Shown here in pieces: positions 23,793 through 32,950 of a stretch of 35,388 nucleotides of DNA. The stretch is from positions 1 through 35,388 of the forward strand of contig SKKH01000202.1 of the NCBI GenBank assembly GCA_007121555.1, in the 5' to 3' direction. A model generated the notes under the pieces. That model made no database searches. It saw only the letters and a program-made list of their open reading frames with translations, and was not told the DNA's origin. This DNA is from Gemmatimonadota bacterium. GTDB taxonomy: Bacteria > Gemmatimonadota > Gemmatimonadetes > Longimicrobiales > Gaopeijiaceae. Both the position numbers and the translations under genes were made by a program. The first letter of the stretch is position 1, and the number at the start of each line of letters is the position of its first letter.

Positions 23793-25517
23793 ATGCTCGA
23801 AGCCCTACGCCAGGTTGTGAACCAGCTCGAGGAATGGGTCTGGGTCTCCGGAATCCAGGTCGGCGACGAGACGATCCCCTTCGTCGTGCTCCTCCTGCTG
23901 GGGGCGGGCATCTACTTCACAGTGCGCCTCGGCCTGATCCAGATCCGGGCCCTGGGGCACGGGTTCGCCGTCGTGACAGGTCGCTACTCGGACCCCGATG
24001 ACGCCGGAGACGTCAGCCACTTCCAGGCCCTCACCACCGCCCTGTCCGCCACGGTGGGCATAGGAAACATCGCAGGAGTGGCCATCGCGCTCCACTGGGG
24101 GGGGCCGGGAGCCCTCTTCTGGATGTGGGTCACGGCCTTCCTGGGCATGGCCACCAAGTTCTGCGAGGTGACCCTCGCGCAGAGATACCGGGAGGTCATC
24201 GACCGGGAACCCGGCGATCCGCCCTGGAAGGGGACGATCGCGGGTGGGCCCATGTACTACATCGAAAAGGGGCTGGGGAAGCATTGGAAGGTCGTGGCCA
24301 TCTTCTTTGCGGCCCTCATGGGCGTCACCGCATTCCTGGGTGGAAACGGCGTCCAGGCGAACACCGTGGCCGACGTCATGCGCGACGAGTTCGCCGTTCC
24401 GATCTGGATGAGCGGGCTGGTGACCGCCTCCATCGTGGGCCTGGTGATCATCGGGGGGATCAGCCGGATCGGGAAGGTGACCGGAATCCTGGCTCCGGCC
24501 ATGGCGGCGGTCTACGTCGGTGGGGCGCTGGTCATCATCGGGATGAACTGGGACCAGGTGCTACCCTCCCTGAGTCTCATCGTGACCGAGGCCTTCAACC
24601 CCTCGGCCGGGGTGGCCGGCGCAGGGGTCGGTGCCTTCCTCGTGACCATGATGTGGGGCGTGCGACGCGGTCTCTTCTCCAATGAGGCCGGACAGGGTTC
24701 GGCGCCCATCGCCCACGCGGCAGCCCGCACCGACGAGCCCGTGTCCGAGGGCGTGGTGGCCCTCCTCGAACCCTTCATCGACACCATCGTGATCTGTACC
24801 ATGACGGCTCTGGTGATCATCATCACCTCGTCGTGGGACGACCGCTTTCCCACCCAGATCCCCATCGGAGGAGGCCACACGAGCTTCGTAGAGGAACGGG
24901 AAGACGGAGGCTTCCGATTCTTCGTGGGGTCTCCCGATTCCATCGTCGTCCGGGACGGCGTCCCCGTCGAGACCGGCCCCGGGGTCTCCCGCTACGCCTG
25001 GCACGAGGTGGCCATCGACTCCTTCTTCGTGGATCCGGCCCAGAACGAGCCCTTCACCGGTGTCATCCATCCGGGCGAGGGGCGAGCGGTCGACGAGGAG
25101 GGCGTCGTCCATCCGGCCCTCTTCGGGAACGCCCCGCAGAACGGGGCGCCCCTCACCATGGCGGCGTTCCGGCGCGGCCTACCCGGGGACTGGGGACACT
25201 ACATCGTTCTCCTCACGGTGCTCCTCTTCGCCATATCTTCGGCCATCGCATGGAGCTATTATGGAGACCGCTGCGCCCGGTACCTGTTCGGGGAGAAGGC
25301 GGTTCTTCCCTACAAGCTGGCCTTCGTCACGATCCACTTCCTGGGGGCGGTGGTGCCCCTGGTGGTGGCGTGGACGCTGGGCGACGTATTCCTGGGGTTG
25401 ATCATCATCCCCAATCTCATTGCGCTGGTGGTCCTGACTCCCCAGGTGAAGGAGATGACCTCCTCGTACTTCGAACGTAAACCGTGGATCATGGAGGCGG
25501 ATGATGGAGGATCGTGA
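23793..25517 (+). CDS. Alanine/glycine:cation symporter (AGCS) with large insertion
   Basis: The protein has 574 residues and around ten transmembrane helices. AGCS signatures are clear: FVVLLLLGAGIYFTVRLGLI, VSHFQALTTALSATVGIGN (75-93, the conserved sodium/substrate region), GGPMYYIEKGLG, GVRRGLFSNEAGQGSAPIAH (289-308) and AWSYYGDRCARYLFG. The family imports alanine or glycine with sodium or protons. Between helices, at about residues 350-452, lies an extra hydrophilic domain of about 100 residues (from SSWDDRFPTQ to GNAPQNGAPLT) that ordinary members lack; it should face outward. ATG 23793 with AGGA six bases upstream is the best start; the frame is open further up, but that sequence looks non-coding. 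Its end overlaps the M14 gene by 17 bases. Confidence 0.92.
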   Translation: MLEALRQVVNQLEEWVWVSGIQVGDETIPFVVLLLLGAGIYFTVRLGLIQIRALGHGFAVVTGRYSDPDDAGDVSHFQALTTALSATVGIGNIAGVAIALHWGGPGALFWMWVTAFLGMATKFCEVTLAQRYREVIDREPGDPPWKGTIAGGPMYYIEKGLGKHWKVVAIFFAALMGVTAFLGGNGVQANTVADVMRDEFAVPIWMSGLVTASIVGLVIIGGISRIGKVTGILAPAMAAVYVGGALVIIGMNWDQVLPSLSLIVTEAFNPSAGVAGAGVGAFLVTMMWGVRRGLFSNEAGQGSAPIAHAAARTDEPVSEGVVALLEPFIDTIVICTMTALVIIITSSWDDRFPTQIPIGGGHTSFVEEREDGGFRFFVGSPDSIVVRDGVPVETGPGVSRYAWHEVAIDSFFVDPAQNEPFTGVIHPGEGRAVDEEGVVHPALFGNAPQNGAPLTMAAFRRGLPGDWGHYIVLLTVLLFAISSAIAWSYYGDRCARYLFGEKAVLPYKLAFVTIHFLGAVVPLVVAWTLGDVFLGLIIIPNLIALVVLTPQVKEMTSSYFERKPWIMEADDGGS

Positions 25518-27117
25518 GGACCGCAGGGCGAGATATGTAGCGTGGGACAACCTTCGCCGGGGCCTCCTGGCCACTCTCATGGCGGTGGTCGTCCTGGCGG
25601 GGGGAGGGGTCGCTCCCTTCTCCATCCAGGCTCAGGTGCCCGCCGGCGACCTGCCCATGACGGGTGCGGAGCGGGCCGGGTGGGAGCGAACCACCACCCA
25701 CGCGGAGGTCATGGAGTTCCTCTGGGAGGTGCAGGCCCGGACCGACCGGATGCTCGTCCAGGAGCTCACCGTGACGAACGAGGGGCGTCCCCACCCCGTG
25801 GTCTTCCTGGGTGATCCACCCCTTTCCGAGCCCACAGCTTCCCTTCTTTCGGGCAAGCCCACCCTCTTCATCGTCTCCACGATCCACGGGAACGAACGTT
25901 CAGGAAAGGAAGGGGGGCAGCAGTTCATCCGGGAGCTCACGCTGGGAGATCAGCAGGACCTGCTCGAGCATGTAAACGTCATCATCGTGCCCCATATGAA
26001 TCCCGACGGCGGCGACGCGGGGCGGCGCCAGAACTCGCTCGGCTACGACATGAACCGCGACTGGATCGTGGCCGAAACCCGTGAGGTCACCGCGGTGGTG
26101 GAGCAGATCCTGAACCGCTTCGCGCCCGACGTGTTCGTGGACGCCCACAACGGGGGCTCCTACCCCTACCACATGACGTACCAGGCCACCCTGGATCCCA
26201 CCGCGGATCAGGCCCTCGTGGACTTCGCCCGGGGGCCCATGTACGAGTTCATCAAGCGTCACATCGAGTCCCAGGACATGAAGATGTACTGGTACTCGGG
26301 TCCGTCCTTCGACGAGGACGCGGACACCTGGTATTGGAGAACCACCGTGCCCTGGCCGAGGAAGCAGCACTCCTATGGGGGACTCCGGAACATGATCACC
26401 CTCCTGTACGAGGTCCCAGGGCGTCACTCCCTCGAGGTGCAGGCCGATGCGGCACGGGAATCCATGATCGCCCTGGCCCGCTTCATGGCCGAGAACTCCG
26501 ACGAGGTCCGGGGGGTGGTACAGGAGGCCCGGCGCCGGACGGTGCAGGAGCCCGCCGAGGAGGTCTACTTCGACCTGGAGCCCACCGCCTACCCCGAGGC
26601 GGAGGAGTTCTACGTGGCCGAGCGGGATGACGAGGGGGAGTGGATGGAGCCCCAGCTGGTCACCGGGGAGAACCGGACCCTCTACGTGCCCACCCGCACC
26701 CGACCGGCTCCCTACGCCTACGCCTTCGACGCTCGCTTCGACGACCTGGCCCTCTTCCTACGACGTCACGGGATCCAGGTGGAGGAGCTCCGGGATGAGG
26801 TCTCGGTGGATGTGGAGCGCTACCGGATCGAATCGGTCTCCTGGGCCGATGAGCCCTACCAGAACCATCTCATGGCCGACATCGAGGTCGAACTCGTGCC
26901 GGACCGGATGACGCTCCCGGCCGGGAGCTACCTGGTTCGGGTGAGGCAGCACGAAGGACGGCTCATTCCCCAGCTCCTGGAACCCGACGCGGTGGACTCG
27001 GTGGTTCGCTGGAACTTCCTGGACCACGTCCTGCCCACCTCGGGGGGCGAGGACGCCTTCGTTCCCATCTACCGGCTCGGCGGGCCAGTGGGAGCCTCCA
27101 CGCTCCTCGTGCCCTGA
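25501..27117 (+). CDS. Secreted M14-family zinc carboxypeptidase
   Basis: The 538-residue protein has a basic N-terminus and hydrophobic helix (about 20-38), ending near SIQAQ, so it is exported. The zinc site is H129 and E132 in STIHGNERSGKE with H216 in DAHNGG. The substrate-carboxylate-binding NRD motif is at 185-187 (GYDMNRDW), and E304 in LLYEVPGRHS is the likely catalytic base. It belongs to the bacterial M14 group and probably cleaves C-terminal residues from peptides in the periplasm or outside. The C-terminal third (about 340-538) lacks a recognisable motif. The start overlaps the symporter gene by 17 bases, implying coupling and a joint function in using peptide-derived amino acids. 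It converges with the BtpA-family gene. Confidence 0.9.
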   Translation: MMEDREDRRARYVAWDNLRRGLLATLMAVVVLAGGGVAPFSIQAQVPAGDLPMTGAERAGWERTTTHAEVMEFLWEVQARTDRMLVQELTVTNEGRPHPVVFLGDPPLSEPTASLLSGKPTLFIVSTIHGNERSGKEGGQQFIRELTLGDQQDLLEHVNVIIVPHMNPDGGDAGRRQNSLGYDMNRDWIVAETREVTAVVEQILNRFAPDVFVDAHNGGSYPYHMTYQATLDPTADQALVDFARGPMYEFIKRHIESQDMKMYWYSGPSFDEDADTWYWRTTVPWPRKQHSYGGLRNMITLLYEVPGRHSLEVQADAARESMIALARFMAENSDEVRGVVQEARRRTVQEPAEEVYFDLEPTAYPEAEEFYVAERDDEGEWMEPQLVTGENRTLYVPTRTRPAPYAYAFDARFDDLALFLRRHGIQVEELRDEVSVDVERYRIESVSWADEPYQNHLMADIEVELVPDRMTLPAGSYLVRVRQHEGRLIPQLLEPDAVDSVVRWNFLDHVLPTSGGEDAFVPIYRLGGPVGASTLLVP

Positions 27118-27134
27118 GGGGCGGGGCCTGGCCG

Positions 27135-28040
27135 TCAACCCCGTACGGCTGCCACCAGCTTCCGGACCCGGCTGACCTCGATCCCCTGACCGGCCCGTCC
27201 GTCTCGTTGGAGGGAAGAGCCCACGATGGCCCCATGAGCTCGCTCCATGAGGCGACTGGCGTTGTTGGGGGTGAGTCCGCTTCCGACCCAGACCGGAGCG
27301 TCGGGGGCCGCCTCTTTGGCGGCGAGGACCCTGGCCGGATCCGTGGCCGCCCCGGTCCGAGCGCCCGACACCAGAAGAATGTCGGCGAGCCCGCGATGCC
27401 GCAGGTCTCCCGCGGCGAGCCCCGGATCGATTCCCTGCGGGGGGGTGGCGTGCTTCACCAGGATGTCGGCCAGGATCAGGAGCTTCGGGGCGAGGGTGGA
27501 TCGCAACCGGACGGTCTCGTGGGCCCGCCCCTCCAGCGTCCCCTGGTCGGTGAACATGGTCCCGGTATGGACGTTCACCCTGAGAAAGGTGGCTCCGGTG
27601 GCCGCCGCGACGCCCAATCCTCCCCGGGCGTCGTTGCGCAGCACGTTCAGCCCCACTGGCCGATCCCCTGCCACCTCCCGTACCCTCGTTACGGCCAGGG
27701 TCATGGCCGCGAGGGTCTCGGGGGGCACCGGACCCGGGTGGAAGGGCACGTCTCCGAAGTTCTCCACCAGAATCCCGTCCATTCCGCCATCCAGGATCGC
27801 CTCCGCGTCTCGGGCAGCGGATTCGAGGACCCTCTCCATGGATCCCCCCCACCACGGACTCCCGGGCAGGGCGGGGAGGTGCACCATTCCCACCAGGGGA
27901 ACCCTCCGCCCGAAGTGGGTGGCCACCTGATCCCGGGTGGCCGGGAGAACCGGGGGCTCGCTTGTCGTGGAGGTAGGGCTCGAGCCGGGGTCATGGGTCC
28001 GACCGGGGGTGCCTTCGGAAGGCGGGGTGGGGTTCGTCAC
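27135..28040 (-). CDS. BtpA/SgcQ-family TIM-barrel protein
   Basis: The protein of 301 residues matches the BtpA family: VPLVGMVHLPALPGSPWWGG (47-66), DGILVENFGDVPF, VGLNVLRNDA, FLRVNVHTG, ADILVKHATP, LVSGARTGAATD and VWVGSGLTPNNASRLM. The family folds like a TIM barrel. BtpA was described as a factor for photosystem I stability in cyanobacteria, and SgcQ is in a sugar-utilisation cluster of E. coli, so the molecular activity is uncertain. A proline/threonine-rich tail of about 40 residues precedes the conserved part. The GTG start overlaps the dinB stop by four bases (GTGA); a GTG at codon 39 is an alternative start. Confidence 0.9.
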   Translation of the reverse strand: MTNPTPPSEGTPGRTHDPGSSPTSTTSEPPVLPATRDQVATHFGRRVPLVGMVHLPALPGSPWWGGSMERVLESAARDAEAILDGGMDGILVENFGDVPFHPGPVPPETLAAMTLAVTRVREVAGDRPVGLNVLRNDARGGLGVAAATGATFLRVNVHTGTMFTDQGTLEGRAHETVRLRSTLAPKLLILADILVKHATPPQGIDPGLAAGDLRHRGLADILLVSGARTGAATDPARVLAAKEAAPDAPVWVGSGLTPNNASRLMERAHGAIVGSSLQRDGRAGQGIEVSRVRKLVAAVRG

Positions 28041-29317
28041 GGGTTGTCCTCTCCGTCGTTGGGGTCTTCGGGGCGACCCAGGAGGCCTCCGGGAAGGAGG
28101 GCGTCCCGGCCGAATCGCTTCCGGATCCGGTCACCGGTCCGAGACAGGGTACGATCCCGGTCCGACTCCTCCAACTCCTCGGAGTCCAGGAGGGAGAGCT
28201 GCCGGGCGCCTTCGTTCTCGGCGAGCGACGACACCCCCAAACCCAGGAGGCGCACCGGGGCCCCGGATCGGTCCCGGAGGTCGTCCAGCAGCTTCACCGC
28301 CGTGCGCAGAATCGCTCGGTCGGAGCTGATGGGCTGGGAGAGGGTGGAGGAGGCGTTTCGGGTCGTGAAGTCGGCGTCCCGGAGCTTCACGGTCACGGTC
28401 CGGGCTAAGAGCCCTTTCGCCCGCAGGCTCTCGCCCACCTCCAGCGCCAGCCGCCGGAGTCGCCGGTCCAGCTCTCCGTCGCCGTCGGAGTCCCTGGGCA
28501 GATCCCGGGGGAAGGTCCGCTCGGCGGAGATGGACTTCCGTCCGGGGTCCGGGTCCACCGGAGAGGGATCGATTCCCCGCGCCCGTTCCCAGAGCCACCG
28601 TCCCCGGTTGGGCCCGAACCACCGGTCCAGCCACTCGTACTGCAGAGGGATGAGGTCCTTCACGGTACGAAGGCCCCGGGCCTCGAGCTGCTCCAGGAGC
28701 GCAGGCCCCACCCCGGGAAGGTCGGCCAGCTCGTGTTCCTGCAGGAAGGCCGCCTCTCGGCCCGGGGGCACGATGTGGACGCCTCCAGGCTTGGCTCTCT
28801 CCACGGCCAGCTTCGCCACCAGGCGGACGGTGCCACCGCCCAGCGAGACGGTGATCCCCGTGGCCTCTCGAACCCGCTCCTGGATCCTCTCTGCGGTCTG
28901 TGCCAGCGACTGGCCGGCGTAGAGTCGCTCCGTGCCGGTCAGGTCCAGATAGAACTCGTCGATGGAGGCGGCCTGGACCACCGGGGCCATGGCCTCGAGA
29001 CACTCTCGGATGGCTCGACTCCGGGTCACGCATGCCTGCCGCGGAACCGGCACCACGGTGGCCCGGGGACAGAGGCGAAGCGCCTGCGAGACCGGCATCC
29101 CCGAGTGCACCCCGAACTCCCGCACCGAATAGTCGGCCGAGGTCACGACGCCCCGGCCCGAGGCCGACCCGCCCACCAGGAGCAGGGGAGCCCGTCCGGC
29201 ACCCTCCGGATCTTCCAGCCGGGCCACCTGGACGAAGAACATGTCGCAGTCCACCAGGAGGATCCGTCGCCTGGCGGTTTCGGTGGACCGCGGCGCGTCG
29301 TCGCCGGGCTGGTTCAT
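28037..29317 (-). CDS. dinB: DNA polymerase IV (Y family)
   Basis: This 426-residue translesion polymerase carries metal-binding D23 in LVDCDMFF and D120/E121 in ASIDEFYLDLTG. F28 lies at the steric-gate position, SADYSVREFGVHSGMP (60-75) forms the fingers, and LADLPGVGPALLEQL (198-212) is the helix-hairpin-helix. The little-finger domain follows (about 262-370). QLSLLD at 373-378 is a good beta-clamp-binding motif, followed by a 48-residue charged tail. The first motif reads DCDMFF rather than the common DMDCFF. It copies past damaged bases at low fidelity. ATG 29317 has GGGGAGGAG eight bases upstream. Its stop overlaps the BtpA start. A direct repeat upstream could be an operator. Confidence 0.94.
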   Translation of the reverse strand: MNQPGDDAPRSTETARRRILLVDCDMFFVQVARLEDPEGAGRAPLLLVGGSASGRGVVTSADYSVREFGVHSGMPVSQALRLCPRATVVPVPRQACVTRSRAIRECLEAMAPVVQAASIDEFYLDLTGTERLYAGQSLAQTAERIQERVREATGITVSLGGGTVRLVAKLAVERAKPGGVHIVPPGREAAFLQEHELADLPGVGPALLEQLEARGLRTVKDLIPLQYEWLDRWFGPNRGRWLWERARGIDPSPVDPDPGRKSISAERTFPRDLPRDSDGDGELDRRLRRLALEVGESLRAKGLLARTVTVKLRDADFTTRNASSTLSQPISSDRAILRTAVKLLDDLRDRSGAPVRLLGLGVSSLAENEGARQLSLLDSEELEESDRDRTLSRTGDRIRKRFGRDALLPGGLLGRPEDPNDGEDNP

Positions 29318-29357
29318 CGCCTCACTCCTCCCCGCGCTGGTGTGCTTCCGTCGTGTG

Positions 29358-29372
29358 AGCTTTCCAGCTTTC
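29358..29372 (-). promoter_or_regulatory. Direct repeat upstream of dinB
   Basis: On the dinB strand GAAAGCT is repeated with a single base between the copies (GAAAGCTGGAAAGCT), about 41 bases before the dinB ATG. It could be an operator, but it does not match a LexA box known to me. Confidence 0.25.
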
Positions 29373-29532
29373 GACTGGGCTTCTGGAACGCCCGGGTCTC
29401 CTCCGGGGTCTCCCTGACCAGGCCATGGAGGCGCAGCGCGAACGCGCCTCGGCGGCTCCGTCGGCCATCACCTACGCGAATCCTCTGTCCGCTGGACAGT
29501 TCAATCCACCCTCGATCCAGGAGGTCCGTTTC

Positions 29533-30165
<633 letters not shown>

Positions 30166-30184
30166 CGGTCTGAGCCGGTAGATC

Positions 30185-30252
30185 GTCGCCGGGTCGGCGA
30201 CGCGAGGACCGTGGGGGTGGCGCCGGGAGAGTCCCGGGCCACCCCCTCTTTC
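30185..30252 (+). terminator. Terminator after superoxide dismutase
   Basis: A small hairpin, GTCGCC/GGCGAC (30185-30201), is followed by a strong one. GGGGGTGGC at 30213-30221 and CCGGG at 30223-30227 pair with CCCGG and GCCACCCCC at 30233-30246 around the loop AGAGT, with one bulged G. The tail TCTTTC follows. Confidence 0.8.
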
Positions 30253-30438
30253 ATGCTCTGCCGCCCCGCGCCTCCAGGACCCGCATCGGCGCCTCTGGGA
30301 GGAGGGGAACCGTGAGGGGCCTGCGGAGTTCTTAAATCGACTCCCTCCGCGAGGATGGCGGTTCCGAGTGTCTCTCGGCCCCAGCTCGCGCGCCGTTCTC
30401 ATCGCTCCACACCTTCCGTGATATCCATGAGGTTGTTC

Positions 30439-31302
30439 ATGTTTTCTGGTCTGGCTTCCATCCGCCGGCCCGGTGCGTCCGGGCTGCGTTCCCTGTTTCT
30501 CACCCCGGCCGTGGTCGGGACCGTGCTTCTCACCGCCGTGGGTTGCGGCACTGACGATCCGGTCCCGGTCTCCGACACGCCCCAGCCCGCCGTGGAGCCA
30601 GGGGCGGAATTCGAGCTCGTTCGCTCTCCGGATGTGGCCCCTGAGAGGCCCGATGCCCGGGTCGGGATCGCTTCGCCCGACGAGTTCGAGCGGTTCGATC
30701 AAGGCGAGACGGTGGCGGTGGAGTTCACCCTCTCGGGATACCAGCTGGAAGAGGAGACCCCGGGCGGCGCGGAGCGTGGGCTGGCTCGTGCGCCGGGTCA
30801 GCACCTGCACGTGATCCTCAACAACGAGCGGTACGAAGCCATCTACGACATCTCCGACCCGGTGGAGTTCGACGACCTCCCGGCCGGGACCCATCACCTC
30901 CGTGCTTTTCCCGGGACGGATTGGCATGAATCGGTGAAGTCGCCGGGAGCCTTTGTCCACCGTGTCATCCAGGTGGGCGAGGGCGAGGTGGAGCCCCGGG
31001 TGGACCTCGACGCACCCCTCCTCACCTATTCTCGGCCGGTGGGAGAGTACAGTGGCGCCGACGCCGACAGCGTGCTGGTCGACTTCTACCTCTCCGGGGC
31101 CAGGCTCTCCACTGATGGATACCGGGTTCGGATCGCGGTGGAGGGGCTGGGCGAGGCCATGATCGACGACTGGGCACCCTATCTCCTCCTGGGCCTGCCC
31201 GAGGGAGAGCACACCGTGCGCCTCGAGCTCCTGGATCCCGACGGAGTCCTGGTTCCCGGTGAGTTCAATCGGACCGAACGCACGATCACCATCTCGCGCT
31301 GA
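30439..31302 (+). CDS. Uncharacterised two-domain lipoprotein
   Basis: From ATG 30439 the protein has 287 residues and a lipobox TAVGC with C36, so it is a lipidated envelope protein. Two similar-looking halves follow. The first contains VEFTLSGYQLEEETPGG, then APGQHLHVILNNERYEAIYD, LPAGTHHLRAFPGTDWHESV and KSPGAFVHRVI. The second contains VDFYLSGARLSTDGYRVRI and LPEGEHTVRLELLD. The GQHxHVIxxNxxYxAxYD...HxLRAFPxxxWHES pattern recalls uncharacterised proteins of Bacteroidota and Acidobacteriota; I know of no function. Both halves look like beta-sandwiches. GAGG six bases before ATG 30439 favours this start over ATG 30427. It follows the sod terminator and is probably its own unit. Confidence 0.75.
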   Translation: MFSGLASIRRPGASGLRSLFLTPAVVGTVLLTAVGCGTDDPVPVSDTPQPAVEPGAEFELVRSPDVAPERPDARVGIASPDEFERFDQGETVAVEFTLSGYQLEEETPGGAERGLARAPGQHLHVILNNERYEAIYDISDPVEFDDLPAGTHHLRAFPGTDWHESVKSPGAFVHRVIQVGEGEVEPRVDLDAPLLTYSRPVGEYSGADADSVLVDFYLSGARLSTDGYRVRIAVEGLGEAMIDDWAPYLLLGLPEGEHTVRLELLDPDGVLVPGEFNRTERTITISR

Positions 31303-31333
31303 GGTTCGACTGTGTGCCGGGATGACGTCGAGC

Positions 31334-31362
31334 TTGCCTGGTGGGAATCATATGTTTATCCA
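31334..31362 (+). promoter_or_regulatory. Possible promoter upstream of the LysM protein
   Basis: TTGCCT (31334-31339), a 17-base spacer and TATCCA (31357-31362) lie in a locally AT-rich stretch 115 bases before the LysM gene. The match to sigma-70 hexamers is partial. Confidence 0.3.
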
Positions 31363-31477
31363 TAGAAAAGTCTCCGGAACCGGGAGGGATGAGAGTCGCC
31401 CCCTTCCCCCGACGGCACGTTCGAATCTGACTCGTCACACGAGTCTGGCACCAGCTTCTCTTCCACGGGAGTGCACC

Positions 31478-32950
31478 ATGCCCTCCAACGAGCCGCCAGC
31501 GCCCCGGGTCGCCCCGGTCCTCCTGGCCTTTCTCATGGTCCTGGTTCTTCCCGCCTTCGGAGAGCTGGTGGAGGGTGAAGGTGGACTCCACTGGGCCGGG
31601 TCTGACGCCACCGCGCTCCACGCCCAGTCCCTCAGGGGCTCCCCGGCGTCGCTGGACCGGCAGAACCACCAGGCCCGGGCCCACGACTTCACCTACCTGC
31701 AGACCCCGGCCCAGGTGCGGCGGTTCGTGGAGCTGGGATACCTGGTCCCGGTGCGTCCCACCGAGAACATGGGCATCCACAACGTGTCCTTCCCCTACGC
31801 GCGACCCGAGGTGAGGACCTTCCTCCACCGCCTCTCCGCGCAGTACCGGGCCGCCTGCGGGGAACGACTGGTGGTTACGAGCCTGACGCGCCCCATCTCC
31901 AACCAGCCTCCCAACGCGTCGTCCCGATCGGTGCATCCCACCGGGATGGCGGTGGATCTCCGGGTGAGCCAGAACGCCCGGTGCCGCTCCTGGCTCGAGT
32001 CGACCCTCATGTCCCTGGAGCAGCAGGGGCTGATCGAAGCGATCCGGGAACGCCGTCCTCCCCACTACCATGTGGCGGTATATCCACAGCCCTACGCGAG
32101 GTATGTGGCCCAGATCACCGGCGAGGACCGGGTGGCCAGTCGGGCCGACGAGCCGGAGATCCAGCTCGAATGGGTCACCCATCAGGTCCGCCGAGGAGAG
32201 CATCTCACCGGCATCGCCCAGCGATACGGGACCACCGTGACTCGCCTTCGCTCAGAGAATCGAATTCAGGGCAACCGGATTCTGGTGGGGCAGGCGCTCC
32301 GGGTGCCGGTCTATCAGGAGGTCTCTTCCCCGAGTCGCACGGCGCAGGCGCAGGCCTCCTCCAGCGGGGCCTCGGAGTCCCAGGGCCCGGCCGAGTCCGA
32401 GACCGGCGAGGCGTCGGGGCCCGAGAGCTCCGAAGGCTCCGCCACCAGCGAGAATGGAGAGCGCGACGAGGCGGAATCCGCCACCCACAGGGTGGCGCGG
32501 GGAGAGACCCTCTCCACCATTGCCCAGCGCTACGGGGTGAGCCAGGCGGAGCTGCGCCGGGCCAATGGGATCAGCGGAAGTAGGATCCTGGCCGGTCAGG
32601 AGCTCACCATTCCCGGTGCCGGCACGCCGGCGCAGGCCACCACCCACCGCGTCGCCCGGGGTGAGTCCCTGTGGGGGATCGCCCGCCGGTACGGGGTGAG
32701 CCAGGACGCGGTCCGACGGGCCAACGGCATCAGCGGCAACCGGATCCTTATCGGTCAGGAGCTGACCATTCCTGCGGGTGGGGGTACGGCCCAGCCTACC
32801 ACCCACCGGGTCGCCCGGGGCGAGTCCCTCTGGGTGATCGCCCAGCGCCATGGGACATCGGTGGATCAGATTCGTCGCGAGAACGGGATCGGCTCGTCCG
32901 GCCGGATCGTCCCCGGCCAGGTCCTAACGATTCCCGGGTCGGGGCGCTGA
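31478..32950 (+). CDS. Secreted M15-like (DUF5715-type) protein with four LysM domains
   Basis: The 490-residue protein has a signal sequence (about 10-50). A domain follows at about 60-215 with SVHPTGMAVDLR (H153, D160) and PPHYHVAV (H196/H198). These match the SxHxxGxAxD and HxH zinc ligands of M15/VanY-type D,D-peptidases and occur in the DUF5715 group. Four LysM peptidoglycan-binding repeats lie at about 234-279, 336-380, 389-432 and 442-487 (for example THRVARGESLWGIARRYGV). A 55-residue Ser/Glu/Ala linker separates the first from the rest. It is most likely a cell-wall amidase or peptidase held on peptidoglycan. GGAG six bases before ATG 31478 fixes the start. The 3' end overlaps the convergent membrane-protein gene by 27 bases. 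Confidence 0.88.
   Translation: MPSNEPPAPRVAPVLLAFLMVLVLPAFGELVEGEGGLHWAGSDATALHAQSLRGSPASLDRQNHQARAHDFTYLQTPAQVRRFVELGYLVPVRPTENMGIHNVSFPYARPEVRTFLHRLSAQYRAACGERLVVTSLTRPISNQPPNASSRSVHPTGMAVDLRVSQNARCRSWLESTLMSLEQQGLIEAIRERRPPHYHVAVYPQPYARYVAQITGEDRVASRADEPEIQLEWVTHQVRRGEHLTGIAQRYGTTVTRLRSENRIQGNRILVGQALRVPVYQEVSSPSRTAQAQASSSGASESQGPAESETGEASGPESSEGSATSENGERDEAESATHRVARGETLSTIAQRYGVSQAELRRANGISGSRILAGQELTIPGAGTPAQATTHRVARGESLWGIARRYGVSQDAVRRANGISGNRILIGQELTIPAGGGTAQPTTHRVARGESLWVIAQRHGTSVDQIRRENGIGSSGRIVPGQVLTIPGSGR

Noticed and set aside
30166-30438. tRNA or small RNA gene between sod and the lipoprotein gene
   Set aside because: The hairpins at 30185-30252 are explained as a terminator; no cloverleaf or CCA end could be built.
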